Below are positions 43,975 through 52,993 of a stretch of DNA of 64,000 nucleotides, piece after piece; positions within the stretch are counted from its first letter, which is position 1; the number at the start of each line of letters is the position of its first letter. The stretch comes from HK1 sp965204915. GTDB taxonomy: Bacteria > Pseudomonadota > Gammaproteobacteria > HK1. The notes below the pieces were generated by a model. The model worked only from the letters and a program-made list of their open reading frames with translations. It had not been told where the DNA came from and searched no databases. The stretch lies in contig OZ242023.1 in assembly GCA_965204915.1 (NCBI GenBank), forward strand, positions 4,650,001-4,714,000, written 5' to 3'. Made by a program: the position numbers and the translations under genes.

Positions 43975-45438
43975 TCATCGCTCCACCCGCCCCGCCGGCG
44001 CCGCCTTCCAGAAGTAGCGGCGAAAGCCGCGCCTGGGATCGTAGTCCTTGACCCGGAACACCATCCGCATCGGCTCGCCGACCCCGAGCTCGGCATCCGG
44101 GTCGACGTCCGTGAAGTCGATCATCGCCCGGCCGCCTTCCTCGAACTGCACCATGCCGTAGTACGCGGGCGGCGCCACCGAATACGTCAGGCGGTCGGCC
44201 GTGTATGAGCGCATCGTCGCCCGCGTCTCCGAGAACGGATGCTCCTCCTGCGTGTCGGCGGCATGGCAGTTCGGATTGACGCAGACGTTCGACTTCGGAA
44301 ACTGGCGGGTGCCGCATTTCGAGCACTTTCCGCCGATGAGCCCCAGCACCATCTTCCGGTTCCGGTAGAGCGTGGTCAGGCCGGTCTGCCGGTCGGTCTC
44401 CGAGCGCAGGCCGTGCTCCAGGGTGACGAGGCCGTTGACGCCGAGGTAGCGGTGGTAGTCGGAGTCCGCGCGCCGGTGCTTCAGAAAGCCCGAGATCCCC
44501 CGCTCGGGCTTCGCGGCCGCAAGGGCCTCGGCAGCCTCGAACACGAGCGCGTCGCATCCCTGCCCGAATCCGATGACGAGGATCTTCTCGCCCGGCGTCG
44601 CGGTCTCGAGCACGTGCGCGAGCATCACGAGCGGATGGGCCGCCCCCGCTTCGCCGCACGTGCCCTGGAGGTTGTCCCGCACGCTGTGTTCGGCCAGGCC
44701 GATCTTCTTCGCCACGCTCGCGCCGGCGCGGCGCATGGGGGAAGGGAAGCAGAAGTGATCGACGTCGCCGGGGTCGAGACGGGCCGCGGACAGCGCGCGG
44801 CCGACCGCCTCGGGGACGATCTTCATGAACCCCTCGTCGCGGACCCAGCGCTCCTCCCAGACGTAATCGAAGGGCTCGTCCTGCCCGCGGTAGTGATCGA
44901 CGAAATCCGTGGAGCACGTGGCGTGCCCGAGCAGCTTCGCGACACCGGCGCCTTCGCCGAGGAGCAACGCGGCGGCCGCGTCGCCGGTGGTGAGCTCCAG
45001 TGGGCTCGCGGCCTTCGTCCGACGCTTCTCGGCGCTCGTCACGAGCACCGGTCCGCCGCCCCCCCGGACCATCCGGCACGCGGCGATCAGCGCAGAGGTC
45101 CCGGCCCGCTGCGAGCCTGCAACGTCCAACGTTCCCACCGCGCCGGCGAGGTGCAGGGCCTCGGCGACGACCCCCGCGTTCTGCCGATCCTGAAACGGCA
45201 GGGTGGTGGAGGCGAGCAGGATCTGCGAGATCCCGTCCCGTCCACGATGCGCGAGACAGTCGCGCGCGGCCTCGACCGCCATCGTGATCGAATCCTCGTC
45301 CCAGCCCGCGATGGCGCGCTCGCCACGCCCGAGCCCCATGAGGGCGGGATTGAACCAGGCGTTGGCCTCGGCGATCACCCGGCGTTGCAGGCGCAGTCGC
45401 GGGACGTAGCCGCCGAATGCCTGGATGCCGGTGCTCAC
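43975..45438 (-). CDS. fusion of HMG-CoA synthase/KAS III-like fold and DUF35 OB-fold domain
   Basis: A 487-residue protein. Residues 1-345 have the fold signature of 3-hydroxy-3-methylglutaryl-CoA synthase/KAS III enzymes (GIQAFGGYVPRLRL, ELTTGDAAAALLLGEGAGVA, VIGFGQGCDALVFEAAEAL). The C-terminal part is a DUF35 protein, with a zinc ribbon (Cys 372, 375, 386, 391) followed by an OB fold. The nucleophilic Cys is not present: the ACKAGT-like motif reads SQRAGTSAL with Gln110, and the His of the usual FHQPN motif is Pro in CFPSPMRR. Canonical condensation therefore looks unlikely. The GTG start at 45438 is 4 bases after the SDR gene, so they are co-transcribed. Confidence 0.82.
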   Translation of the reverse strand: MSTGIQAFGGYVPRLRLQRRVIAEANAWFNPALMGLGRGERAIAGWDEDSITMAVEAARDCLAHRGRDGISQILLASTTLPFQDRQNAGVVAEALHLAGAVGTLDVAGSQRAGTSALIAACRMVRGGGGPVLVTSAEKRRTKAASPLELTTGDAAAALLLGEGAGVAKLLGHATCSTDFVDHYRGQDEPFDYVWEERWVRDEGFMKIVPEAVGRALSAARLDPGDVDHFCFPSPMRRAGASVAKKIGLAEHSVRDNLQGTCGEAGAAHPLVMLAHVLETATPGEKILVIGFGQGCDALVFEAAEALAAAKPERGISGFLKHRRADSDYHRYLGVNGLVTLEHGLRSETDRQTGLTTLYRNRKMVLGLIGGKCSKCGTRQFPKSNVCVNPNCHAADTQEEHPFSETRATMRSYTADRLTYSVAPPAYYGMVQFEEGGRAMIDFTDVDPDAELGVGEPMRMVFRVKDYDPRRGFRRYFWKAAPAGRVER

Positions 45439-45442
45439 CCGC

Positions 45443-46357
45443 TCATACCGGGTCCCAACCGAAGACGTCGGCGCTGCGGTCGAGCGGGTAGAAGTGGGAC
45501 CGGAGCGCCGGGAACGCATGCTCGATGACCGACTCCGGGGTCCAGCCTCCGCCCTCGTGCAGCCCTCGCAGCGGGCGCGACTGGCTCATCAGGAAGATCT
45601 CGTTGTTGCGGACCGCGAAGATCTGCCCGGTCACGTGCGCCGCGCGGTCGGAGGCGAGCGCCACCGCCACGGCGGCGACCTTGTCGGGGGTCATCCGCTT
45701 GAGCTTCTCGACCCGGGCGCGTTGCGCCTCGTCGCCCACCGGGATGGTGCCGATCATCCGGCTCCACGCGAACGGGGAGATGCAGTTCGAGCGCACGTGG
45801 AACCGCGCCATGTCGAGCGCCAGGGACTTCGAGAGCCCCACGATGCCCAGCTTGGCAGCGGCGTAGTTGGCCTGTCCGAGGTTGCCGACGAGCCCCGAGG
45901 TCGAGGTCATGTGCACGAAGCAGCCGGACTCCTGCGCCCGGAAACGGGGTGCGGCGGCCCGCGAGGTGTTGAAGCTCCCCTTGAGGTGCACGTCGATGAC
46001 CGCGTCCCAGTCTTCCTCGGTCATCTTGTGGAAGATCGCGTCACGCAGGATCCCGGCGTTGTTCACGACGACGTCGATCCGCCCGAAGCAGTCGAGCGCC
46101 TGCTCGACCATCCCGCGCGCGGCGGCGAAGTCCGCCACGCTGTCGAAGTTCGCCTCCGCCTCGCCGCCCGCGTCGCGGATCGTGCCGACCGTCTCCAGCG
46201 CGGGGCTCCGGTCCGCTCCTTCACCCGATGCGGCGCCGCCCGGATCGTTGACGACCACCTTCGCGCCGTGCGTCCCGAGCATCCTGGCGATCTCGGCGCC
46301 GATCCCGCGCCCGGCGCCCGTGACGAGCGCGACCTTGCCTTCGACCAGTCGGATCAC
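45443..46357 (-). CDS. short-chain dehydrogenase, hydroxyacyl-CoA dehydrogenase-like
   Basis: A 304-residue SDR. The nucleotide site is LVTGAGRGIGAEIARMLG. NNAG is in VVVNNAGILRDAIFHKM, and the catalytic Ser, Tyr and Lys are in MTSTSGLVGNLGQANYAAAK. The longer C-terminus and the ILRDAIFHKMTEEDWDAVID segment resemble the dehydrogenase part of multifunctional beta-oxidation enzymes, suggesting a 3-hydroxyacyl-CoA substrate. It is coupled to the condensing-enzyme-like fusion downstream. The GTG start at 46357 has GGAAGAG 7-8 bases upstream; a longer frame would begin inside the MITE at 46392. Confidence 0.88.
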   Translation of the reverse strand: MIRLVEGKVALVTGAGRGIGAEIARMLGTHGAKVVVNDPGGAASGEGADRSPALETVGTIRDAGGEAEANFDSVADFAAARGMVEQALDCFGRIDVVVNNAGILRDAIFHKMTEEDWDAVIDVHLKGSFNTSRAAAPRFRAQESGCFVHMTSTSGLVGNLGQANYAAAKLGIVGLSKSLALDMARFHVRSNCISPFAWSRMIGTIPVGDEAQRARVEKLKRMTPDKVAAVAVALASDRAAHVTGQIFAVRNNEIFLMSQSRPLRGLHEGGGWTPESVIEHAFPALRSHFYPLDRSADVFGWDPV

Positions 46358-46678
46358 AGGGAGCTCTTCCTTGTTCGCCGGCACTTGCCTACTCAAGTTT
46401 CGGGACTCAAAATACCTTGAATCAGGCGATGGATTCCCGCTTTCGCGGGAATGACGTCATTTCAGCGAGACACGTTACATTTACGCTGGCCGTGGCCGTC
46501 TGGCCGTCATTCCCGCGAAAGCGGGAATCCATTTCGGTCAGCGAATCCCGAAAATCGAGTTGCTTACCCGCCGGATCGCCCGCCGACCCACACATCCGGC
46601 ATCAGGCGGAGAATGCACCGGCAGACGCCCCTCCGGCCGCCATCGCCAACGAAGGTGGGCAGCGGCAGTTGCCCCTTC
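46358..46678. other. intergenic region filled mostly by MITE copy C
   Basis: Only the element at 46392-46559 and 119 bases after it separate the SDR and VOC genes. The SDR promoter must therefore lie in or beyond the element, unless transcription continues from the VOC gene. Confidence 0.5.
46392..46559 (-). mobile_element. MITE-like palindromic element, copy C (168 bp)
   Basis: The same family as copies A and B in the orientation of B, but 15 bp longer through an extra GGCCGT-rich stretch beside the core. The left end is CTCAAGTTTCGGGA and the right end TCCCGAAAATCGAG. Its 7-base flanks TTGCCTA (46385-46391) and TTGCTTA (46560-46566) match at 6 of 7, an imperfect target duplication. It lies 35 bases upstream of the SDR start. 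Confidence 0.82.
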
Positions 46679-47119
46679 TCAAGCGCAGCACGCCCCGGTG
46701 ACGGGTTCGGACGCCGCATCGCGTGGACGGCTGCGGACGATGGTGTTGTGGATCTGCTCGGCATCGCCCGTTTTGACGTACCACTCCCAGCGCGCGCCGT
46801 CGGGGTCGACGACCCAGGTCTCCGCCTTCTCGGCAAAGCAGCAGATGGTCTCGTCGAAGCCGGTGGTCTCGAGTCCGGCCCCGCTCAGGCGCCGCTCGGC
46901 GGACACGACCTCCTCGGCCGTTTCCACCTCGACCCCGAGATGATTGATCGTCGCCCCCTCCGGGCCCTCGAAGAGCACCAGCTTCAAGGGCGGATCGGCG
47001 ATCGCGAAGTTCGCATATCCGGGCTTCGTCTTCGCCGGGGCGGTGTCGAACAGCCTGGAGTAGAACTCCACGGCCTTGTCCAGATCGGTCACGTTGATTG
47101 CAAGCTGTAGTCGGGACAT
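46679..47119 (-). CDS. VOC-family protein, ArsI/CadI-like
   Basis: A 146-residue vicinal-oxygen-chelate protein with two beta-alpha-beta-beta-beta modules. The first starts LQLAINVTDLDKAVEFYSRL; the second holds TICCFAEKAETWVVDPDG then WEWY. A Cys pair (93-94) in this place is the mark of ArsI C-As lyases, which split methylarsenite, and of cadmium-induced CadI proteins. Metal ligands are expected in INHLGVEV and at the Glu of WEWY. A second Cys pair ends the protein (residues 144-145). No ars genes are nearby, so the substrate is not certain. GAGGAGA lies 7 bases upstream of the ATG. Confidence 0.88.
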   Translation of the reverse strand: MSRLQLAINVTDLDKAVEFYSRLFDTAPAKTKPGYANFAIADPPLKLVLFEGPEGATINHLGVEVETAEEVVSAERRLSGAGLETTGFDETICCFAEKAETWVVDPDGARWEWYVKTGDAEQIHNTIVRSRPRDAASEPVTGACCA

Positions 47120-47677
47120 TCCATTCTCTCCTCGATCGCGGTATGCGGCAGGGCTCCGGCCATGTGGCCTTATCGCCGATCTTCCCTCGATGATGCAACG
47201 ACCCTGGGATACGACGATCCTGGCCGGGTTCCGGGCGTCACCCGGACGCTCGCCGATCCGGCCAACCCGGCAAAGGCGACGGCCGCCCACATGGTGACGT
47301 GGTCCCATGAGTTGGGCAGGGATCGCGATTTTGCAAGCGTCTTCCGTCCTCGACGGCCATTCCCGCCAACGCTCCGGACACGGTCGGGTAGCCGGGATTT
47401 CGCGGCCTTTTCTACCGTCCGGGCGTCTGGTTGCGGCGATCCGATGGATGTATCCGGGCCTGGCGGGAGTTGCCGAGCACATGCGGTTTTCCATTCCGCT
47501 CGATCCGGGCCAAAGGTACCATCGCCTCCCCTTCGTCTCTCGTCTCCTGGGCGGTCCCATCGCCATATCCGAAACGAACGGGACGCCGCCACCGAAGACA
47601 GCCCCGTGAGATGAGATGTTCGCCAGTGTGATGTCCGCTCCGCTTGCGTGTAGGACGCCGCCACCGAGGACCGCCTC
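47120..47677. other. intergenic region with a duplicated ogt leader
   Basis: About 560 bases without a convincing gene. The only structure seen is the 32-bp direct repeat at 47581-47612 and 47653-47684, the second copy covering the ogt start. Confidence 0.45.
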
Positions 47678-48208
47678 GTGAGATATGCCTGGTACGAATC
47701 CCCCATCGGACGGCTCCTCGTCGCCAGGGACGACGTCGCCGTCCGCCACGTCACCCTCCCGGACCGCGACCCATCCCGCCCCGACTCGCCCCGCCGCGGG
47801 GCGGCGAAGCCGCTGGAACCGGGACCGGCCTGGGTCCGCGACGACGCGGGGCTCGCCCGCGAGGTGGCGGAGCTCGAAGCCTACTTTGCGGGCGAGCTCC
47901 GGGAGTTCGAGATGACGGTGGAGCCCGAGGGCACCCCGTTTCGTCGAAAGGTATGGGCCGAGCTCGCCCGCATCCCCTACGGCGAGACCTGGAGCTACGG
48001 CGAGCTCGCCCGCCGGGCGGTCGGGCGCACCGGCGCGGCGCGCGCCGCCGGGGCCGCCAACGGCGCCAACCCCATCGCCATCGTCCTCCCCTGCCACCGC
48101 GTCATCGGCGCCAACGGCAGCCTCGTCGGCTACGGCGGCGGCCTGAACCGCAAGGCGATGCTGCTCGCGCACGAGCGGGGGGAGGGGGGGTTCGGCGGGG
48201 TGGGGTGA
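47678..48208 (+). CDS. ogt: methylated-DNA--[protein]-cysteine S-methyltransferase
   Basis: A 176-residue suicide repair protein that removes alkyl groups from O6-methylguanine. The active-site motif is IVLPCHRVIGANGSLVGYGG. The helix-turn-helix that inserts into DNA is IPYGETWSYGELARRAV with the arginine finger, followed by AARAAGAANGANP. The N-terminal ribonuclease-like domain begins RYAWYESPIGRLLVARDD. The start is taken as GTG at 47678, which begins at the conserved YESPIG region; it sits in a duplicated leader. It is monocistronic. Confidence 0.93.
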   Translation: MRYAWYESPIGRLLVARDDVAVRHVTLPDRDPSRPDSPRRGAAKPLEPGPAWVRDDAGLAREVAELEAYFAGELREFEMTVEPEGTPFRRKVWAELARIPYGETWSYGELARRAVGRTGAARAAGAANGANPIAIVLPCHRVIGANGSLVGYGGGLNRKAMLLAHERGEGGFGGVG

Positions 48209-48542
48209 ACCGGAACGGCAGGCAAGGATCCCGAATCGTGAGGACTTGGCGAAGAGGGTGCTGGAACGCGAGGCGGCCTCGGCGGCTTTACCGGGCGCAG
48301 GCATTCCTTCGGGCGCCGGCGGGGCAACGCCTTCTCCCTGGCCCGAAGCCATCGCCTTGCCCACCGCAATCCGGACCACCCGCTCGGTCGGCGGCAGTTG
48401 GCCAGGAAGCCGGCGGCGTTGCAGCGGGCTCCCGGCGCGAAGGGCGCCGGCGCATCCGAAGCCTTCTCGACAGCGCTGGCTCGAAGCGCCCTGGGTCTTC
48501 CTGGCAGCGGCCGGCAAGCCGTCGTCGCCGTCCCGGAAACGC
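48209..48542. other. intergenic region between ogt and CoA-transferase
   Basis: Convergent gene ends with about 330 bases between. No gene, repeat or clear terminator was seen. Confidence 0.4.
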
Positions 48543-49730
48543 TCATATCACGTTCCTCGACCGCATGTCCTCGATCTCGGCGGCGGTGAAGCCGAACTCG
48601 GCCAGGACCCGATCGGTGTGCTCGCCCCGCTCCGGCGTATGGTGGTAGGGCATCGGCGGCACCCCTTCGACGTTCACCGCGTTGCGCACCACGTTGACCT
48701 CGCCGAGCGCCGGGTGGTGCGTGGCGCGCTGCATCCGCAGGTGCTCGACCTGGGGGTCCGCCCACATCTCGTCCATCCGGTAGATCGGCCCGCAGGGAAC
48801 CCCGGCTTCGTTGAGCGCCTCGATCCATTGGGCACCGGGACGCTCGCGAAGGTGTGCCTGGATCCGCTCGTTGAGGCGGTCGCGGTTCTCCGAGCGCGCC
48901 TCGCCGGTGGCGAAGCGCGGATCGTCCCTCATGCCGGCGTCGCCGAGCACCTCGCACAGCCGCTGCCACATTCCGTCCCCGCTCGCGGCGACGTTGATGT
49001 ACCCGTCCGCGGTCTCGAACACCCCGGTGGGGATGCTGGTCGGGTGGTTGTTCCCGGCCTGGGGGGGGACCTCGCCGGCGATCGTCCAGCGCGCCGCCTG
49101 GAAGTCGAGCATCGCGATCTGCGCTTCGAGCAGCGAGGAGTGCACCCAGCGCCCCTCGCCGGTCTCCTCGCGCTCCAGCAGCGCGACGAAGATGCCGATG
49201 GAGGCATAGAGCCCGCCCGCCAGGTCCGCGATGGGCACCCCGACCCGCACCGGCCCCTGGCCGGGCAGGCCGGTGATCCACATCAGCCCGCCCATCCCCT
49301 GCGCGATCTGGTCGAATCCGGGGCGCAGGCGGTACGGCCCGTCCTGCCCGAACCCGGAGACGCTCGCGTAGACGATCCGCGGGTTCACCGCCCGGCACGC
49401 GGGGTAGTCGATCCCGAGGCGCGACTTCACGTCGGGGCGGTAGTTCTCCACCACGACGTCCGCGCGCTCGACGAGCCGCAGGAACGCCGCCCGCCCGTCG
49501 GGATGCTTGAGGTTCAGGGTCATCGCCCGCTTGTTGCGGTGGAGGTTCTGGAAGTCCGGCCCGTGCCGCGCGCCGCCCATCCCCTCCGCCTTGTCGAGCA
49601 CGGCCGGCGCCTCGATCTTGATGACGTTCGCCCCCCAGTCCGCGAGCTGGCGCACCGCGGTCGGGCCGGCCCGCACCCGGGTCAGATCGAGCACCGTGAA
49701 GCGGGAGAGCGGCATCGCGGATCGGGTCAT
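48543..49730 (-). CDS. CaiB/BaiF family (class III) CoA-transferase
   Basis: A 395-residue family III CoA-transferase, which moves CoA between acids by an aspartyl-anhydride mechanism. It opens PLSRFTVLDLTRVRAGPTAV, continues LADWGANVIKIEAPAVLDKA and RNKRAMTLNLKHPDGRAAFL. The catalytic Asp is in VGVPIADLAGGLYASIGIF, and SRLGIDYPACRAVNPRIVYA is as in the family. The acid substrate is not identifiable; the neighbouring FAD and enolase-superfamily genes suggest a dicarboxylic or hydroxy-acid pathway. ATG at 49730; upstream on the same strand is the MATE gene. Confidence 0.92.
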   Translation of the reverse strand: MTRSAMPLSRFTVLDLTRVRAGPTAVRQLADWGANVIKIEAPAVLDKAEGMGGARHGPDFQNLHRNKRAMTLNLKHPDGRAAFLRLVERADVVVENYRPDVKSRLGIDYPACRAVNPRIVYASVSGFGQDGPYRLRPGFDQIAQGMGGLMWITGLPGQGPVRVGVPIADLAGGLYASIGIFVALLEREETGEGRWVHSSLLEAQIAMLDFQAARWTIAGEVPPQAGNNHPTSIPTGVFETADGYINVAASGDGMWQRLCEVLGDAGMRDDPRFATGEARSENRDRLNERIQAHLRERPGAQWIEALNEAGVPCGPIYRMDEMWADPQVEHLRMQRATHHPALGEVNVVRNAVNVEGVPPMPYHHTPERGEHTDRVLAEFGFTAAEIEDMRSRNVI

Positions 49731-49855
49731 GGCGTCGCCATCGGTCGGGAACGGGTGGGGAGCGGGGTCCGGCAAGCCGCCGGACCCGGCGCGATTATTG
49801 CCCGGCGGGTGTCCCCTGTCACATCGAAGCGCCGCCCGCGATACCCTCCCCGCCA

Positions 49856-51205
49856 CTACGCACGCCGGATCGCGCGGGCCGACACCACCCGGAAGCGCCA
49901 GCCGAGGAGCACCGCGGCGAGGGTCGCGCCGGCGGCGACCGCCACCATCAGGCCGTACGCGCCCATCCCCCGAGGCACCGCGAGCCAGTAGCCGAGCGGG
50001 ACCATGACGATCCAGAACGCGACGACGTACAGAAAGGTTGCCGGCCAGACGTCCGAGGCGCCGCGCAGCGCACCCATGAGCACCGCCTGCACGCCGTCCG
50101 GGATCGCCGCGATCGCGCACATCGCCATCACCGGCACGGCGATCGCGAGCACCGCCGCATCGGCCGTGTACAGTGCCGTGAGCCAGGCCGGTGCAAGGAG
50201 GAACACCCCCGCGCCCCCCGCCAGATAGACCGCGGCCACCCCGACCGCGGCCCATCCGGCCCAACGCACCCCGGCCGGATCTCCGCGACCCACCGCGTTT
50301 CCGACCCGGACGCTGGCCGCGGTGGCGAGCCCGATGGCGCCCATGAACGTGAGAGCGAGGAGGTTCATCGGGATCGAGTAGCCGCCGACCTCGGCGGCGC
50401 CGAGCAAGCCGGCGATGAGGGTCATCCCCCCGAATGCGCTTGCTTCCAGCCCGTGCGCAATCCCCATCGGCCATCCGATCCGGCGCATGCGCGGGCCGAG
50501 ACGTTCGGCCGGATCTCTCGCGGCGATGATGCCGAAGCGCCGGCGGTCGAGGCTTCGGAGCACGTACAGCGCGGCAGCGGCGAACATGCACCAGCGGACG
50601 ATGCTCGTCGCGATCGCGGCGCCCTCGGCGCCCAGGGCCGGAAATCCTCCGTGGCCGAAGACCAGCAGCCAGTTCAGGCCGACGTTCAGCACGTTCGCAC
50701 CGATGATGATCACCATCCCCGGAACCGGACGGCCGATGCCTTCGAGAAAGAAGACGGTCGCCACGTACAGCAGCATCCCGGGGAGTCCGAATCCGAGCGC
50801 CGTCAGGACGCGGCCGCCGCCGGCCGCGATGTCCTCGGGCTGTCCGGTCGCGAGCAGGAACGATTCCCCGAACGTGCACGCGACCGCCATCGCCGCACCG
50901 GCCACGGCCGCATGCACAAGGGCGGTGCGCCAGATTGCGCCGCAACGTTCCGGGTTGCCGGCTCCCACGGCCTGGGCGGTCATCACGATGGTGCCCATCA
51001 GCAGCCCGATCCCCACCAGCATCAACGGGATCTGCGGTGCGATGGCGACCGCGTACCAGGCGAGATCGTCTCCGGACGCGTGGCCGCTCATGGCGGTGTC
51101 CATGGTGACGATCGTCAACACCCCGAGCCGGGCGAGCATGACGGGAAGCGCGAGGCGCAGGGTCTCGCGCAGGTGCGTGCGCAGGGTGTGCGGGCGGGCC
51201 GTCAT
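49856..51205 (-). CDS. MATE family efflux transporter
   Basis: A 449-residue multidrug and toxin extrusion protein of the NorM type, with about twelve membrane segments in two homologous halves. It starts TLRLALPVMLARLGVLTIVT and MDTAMSGHASGDDLAWYAVA, which holds the family Asp in helix 1. GLNWLLVFGHGGFPALGAEG closes the first half, and PDGVQAVLMGALRGASDVWP and the final helices close the second. It exports cationic or aromatic compounds using an ion gradient. The start at 51205 (MTARPH) is 15 bases past the flavoprotein stop; a GTG at 51223 is possible. Confidence 0.92.
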   Translation of the reverse strand: MTARPHTLRTHLRETLRLALPVMLARLGVLTIVTMDTAMSGHASGDDLAWYAVAIAPQIPLMLVGIGLLMGTIVMTAQAVGAGNPERCGAIWRTALVHAAVAGAAMAVACTFGESFLLATGQPEDIAAGGGRVLTALGFGLPGMLLYVATVFFLEGIGRPVPGMVIIIGANVLNVGLNWLLVFGHGGFPALGAEGAAIATSIVRWCMFAAAALYVLRSLDRRRFGIIAARDPAERLGPRMRRIGWPMGIAHGLEASAFGGMTLIAGLLGAAEVGGYSIPMNLLALTFMGAIGLATAASVRVGNAVGRGDPAGVRWAGWAAVGVAAVYLAGGAGVFLLAPAWLTALYTADAAVLAIAVPVMAMCAIAAIPDGVQAVLMGALRGASDVWPATFLYVVAFWIVMVPLGYWLAVPRGMGAYGLMVAVAAGATLAAVLLGWRFRVVSARAIRRA

Positions 51206-51219
51206 GACCCCGGCGGGCG

Positions 51220-52743
51220 TCACCGCCGATCACACACGGGCGGCGAATCCGTGGCTCGATTCCCTATCGCATCCGTTCCAGCGGACCGGCCCGCGATGCG
51301 CCCGAACACCGCGCCCGAGGTGAGGCCCGTGCCTCCGGGATAGTTGAAGTAGAACAGCCCGCCGACCAGCTCCCCGGCGCCGTAGAGCCCCGGGATCGGC
51401 CGCTCTCCGGTGTCGAGGACCCGGCCCCGGGTGTCCACCCGCAGCCCGCCGAACGTGAACGTGATCCCGCAGGTGACGGCGTATGCCTCGTAGGGCGGGG
51501 TGTCGAGGGGGTTCGCCCAGTTCGACTTCGGCACCTCCAGCCCTTCCGTGCCGCGCCCGTCCTTCACCGTCGGATCGAACGCGACGCCGGCGCGTACCGC
51601 GGCGTTGTACGCCTCCACGGTGCGCAGGAATCCGGCCGGATCGACGTCCTCCAGCTTGCCGGCCAGCGCTTCCAGGGTATCGGCGGCCACCTTGGTGACC
51701 TCGCGGATGCAGTACTCGTCGCGCAGCAGGTGCGCCACCTTCGCGTCGAACACCTGCCATGCGAACTGACCCGGCTGCTCCAGCACCGTACGGCCGTACT
51801 TCGCGTAGGTGTAGTTGCGGAAATCCGCACCCTCGTCGACGAAGCGCTCGCCGTTCGCGTTCACCATGATGCCGAAGGGGTAGCTGTGCTTCTGGAAGCC
51901 GTCGCCGACCGAGAGGTCGCCGAACTCAGGCGCGTTCCGATCCCACCCCACGGCATGGCATCCCGACCAGTTCCCGTAGGGCATCGCCCCGGCTTCGAGC
52001 GCCATGCGGATCCCGTCCCCGGCGTTGAAGCGCGTCCCCCGCACCCGTGCGAGATCCCAGCCGGGGCCGAGGTAGCGGGTGCGCCACTCGGCGTTCGATT
52101 CGAACCCCCCGCAGGCGAGCACCACCGCCCTCCCCCGCACCGTGAACGTGCCCTCCTTCCCGCGCACCACGACGCCGCGCACCGCCCCGCCTTCCTCGAT
52201 GAGCGACACCGCGCGCGATTCGTGGAGGATCCCGATGCCCTCGCGTGCGCAGCACTTCTTCAGGTTCTCGACCAGCCCCGGACCGCCGCCCCAGGTCTCC
52301 ACCGCGAGACCGCCCCAGAACCGGAAACGCCCGTCCAACCGGAACGCCTGGCGGCCGTAGGAGGGCTGGAAGCGGACCCCCTTGCCGCGCATCCACACCA
52401 GGGTGTCGAGGCTGTTCTCGACGAGGGTCTCGACCAGGTCCGGATGGCATCGGTAGCGGGTGACGCGCGCCATGTCGTCGTAGTACTGCTCGCGCGTGTA
52501 GCGCCCGAAGTCGGTGCTCTCGATCTCCCGTGCGGAGAGGTCCATGAGCTTGGCGAGATCTTCGACCCCTTCGAATACGACCCGCATCGCGCCGGCGGTA
52601 TAGCGGCTGTTGCCTCCGCTCTCGGCCTCGGGCGCCGCCTCCAGAATCAGCACCTCCGCACCCTGCTCCCTGGCGGCCAGCGCGGCGCACATGGCCGCGT
52701 TGCCGGCCCCGGCCACGACTACGTCGACCTCGCGATCCGTCAT
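51220..52743 (-). CDS. FAD-dependent oxidoreductase, tricarballylate dehydrogenase (TcuA)-like
   Basis: A 507-residue flavoprotein of the fumarate reductase/succinate dehydrogenase group. The FAD site is VVVAGAGNAAMCAALAAREQ and EVLILEAAPEAESGGNSRYT. Second FAD contacts are GRAVVLACGGFESNAEW and GLYGAGELVGGLFYFNYPGG. The GNAAMCAA and GGNSRYT forms are those of TcuA, which oxidises tricarballylate to cis-aconitate, but relatives act on other acids. It begins MTDREVDVVVAG; GGAGG lies about 10 bases before. It is followed by the MATE gene and CoA-transferase on the same strand, probably one unit. Confidence 0.87.
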   Translation of the reverse strand: MTDREVDVVVAGAGNAAMCAALAAREQGAEVLILEAAPEAESGGNSRYTAGAMRVVFEGVEDLAKLMDLSAREIESTDFGRYTREQYYDDMARVTRYRCHPDLVETLVENSLDTLVWMRGKGVRFQPSYGRQAFRLDGRFRFWGGLAVETWGGGPGLVENLKKCCAREGIGILHESRAVSLIEEGGAVRGVVVRGKEGTFTVRGRAVVLACGGFESNAEWRTRYLGPGWDLARVRGTRFNAGDGIRMALEAGAMPYGNWSGCHAVGWDRNAPEFGDLSVGDGFQKHSYPFGIMVNANGERFVDEGADFRNYTYAKYGRTVLEQPGQFAWQVFDAKVAHLLRDEYCIREVTKVAADTLEALAGKLEDVDPAGFLRTVEAYNAAVRAGVAFDPTVKDGRGTEGLEVPKSNWANPLDTPPYEAYAVTCGITFTFGGLRVDTRGRVLDTGERPIPGLYGAGELVGGLFYFNYPGGTGLTSGAVFGRIAGRSAGTDAIGNRATDSPPVCDRR

Positions 52744-52993
52744 CTGTCCGGCCCTCCTCCTGGCTTGCCCGCCCGGGGGTGCGCCGCCGGGGACGGCGCT
52801 CTTCGGCGATCCCGTCCGGATGCATTCACGCACCGGCGCCGCGAACGGAGAACCGGGGACAACAGCCGCCCCGATACAACGCCCGCGTACGCATCAAGAT
52901 ACGCCGCGGGGAGACGTCGGTGAAAGGCGCGTGCGGGGCGAGGGGGTGACGTCCGATCCGGTCGGGAAGCCGCAGTCGCCGGTCCACCTGGTT

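Noticed and set aside
47170..47754. 194-codon minus-strand frame upstream of ogt
   Set aside because: It overlaps the ogt start, has low-complexity Arg/Ser content and no features of a real protein.
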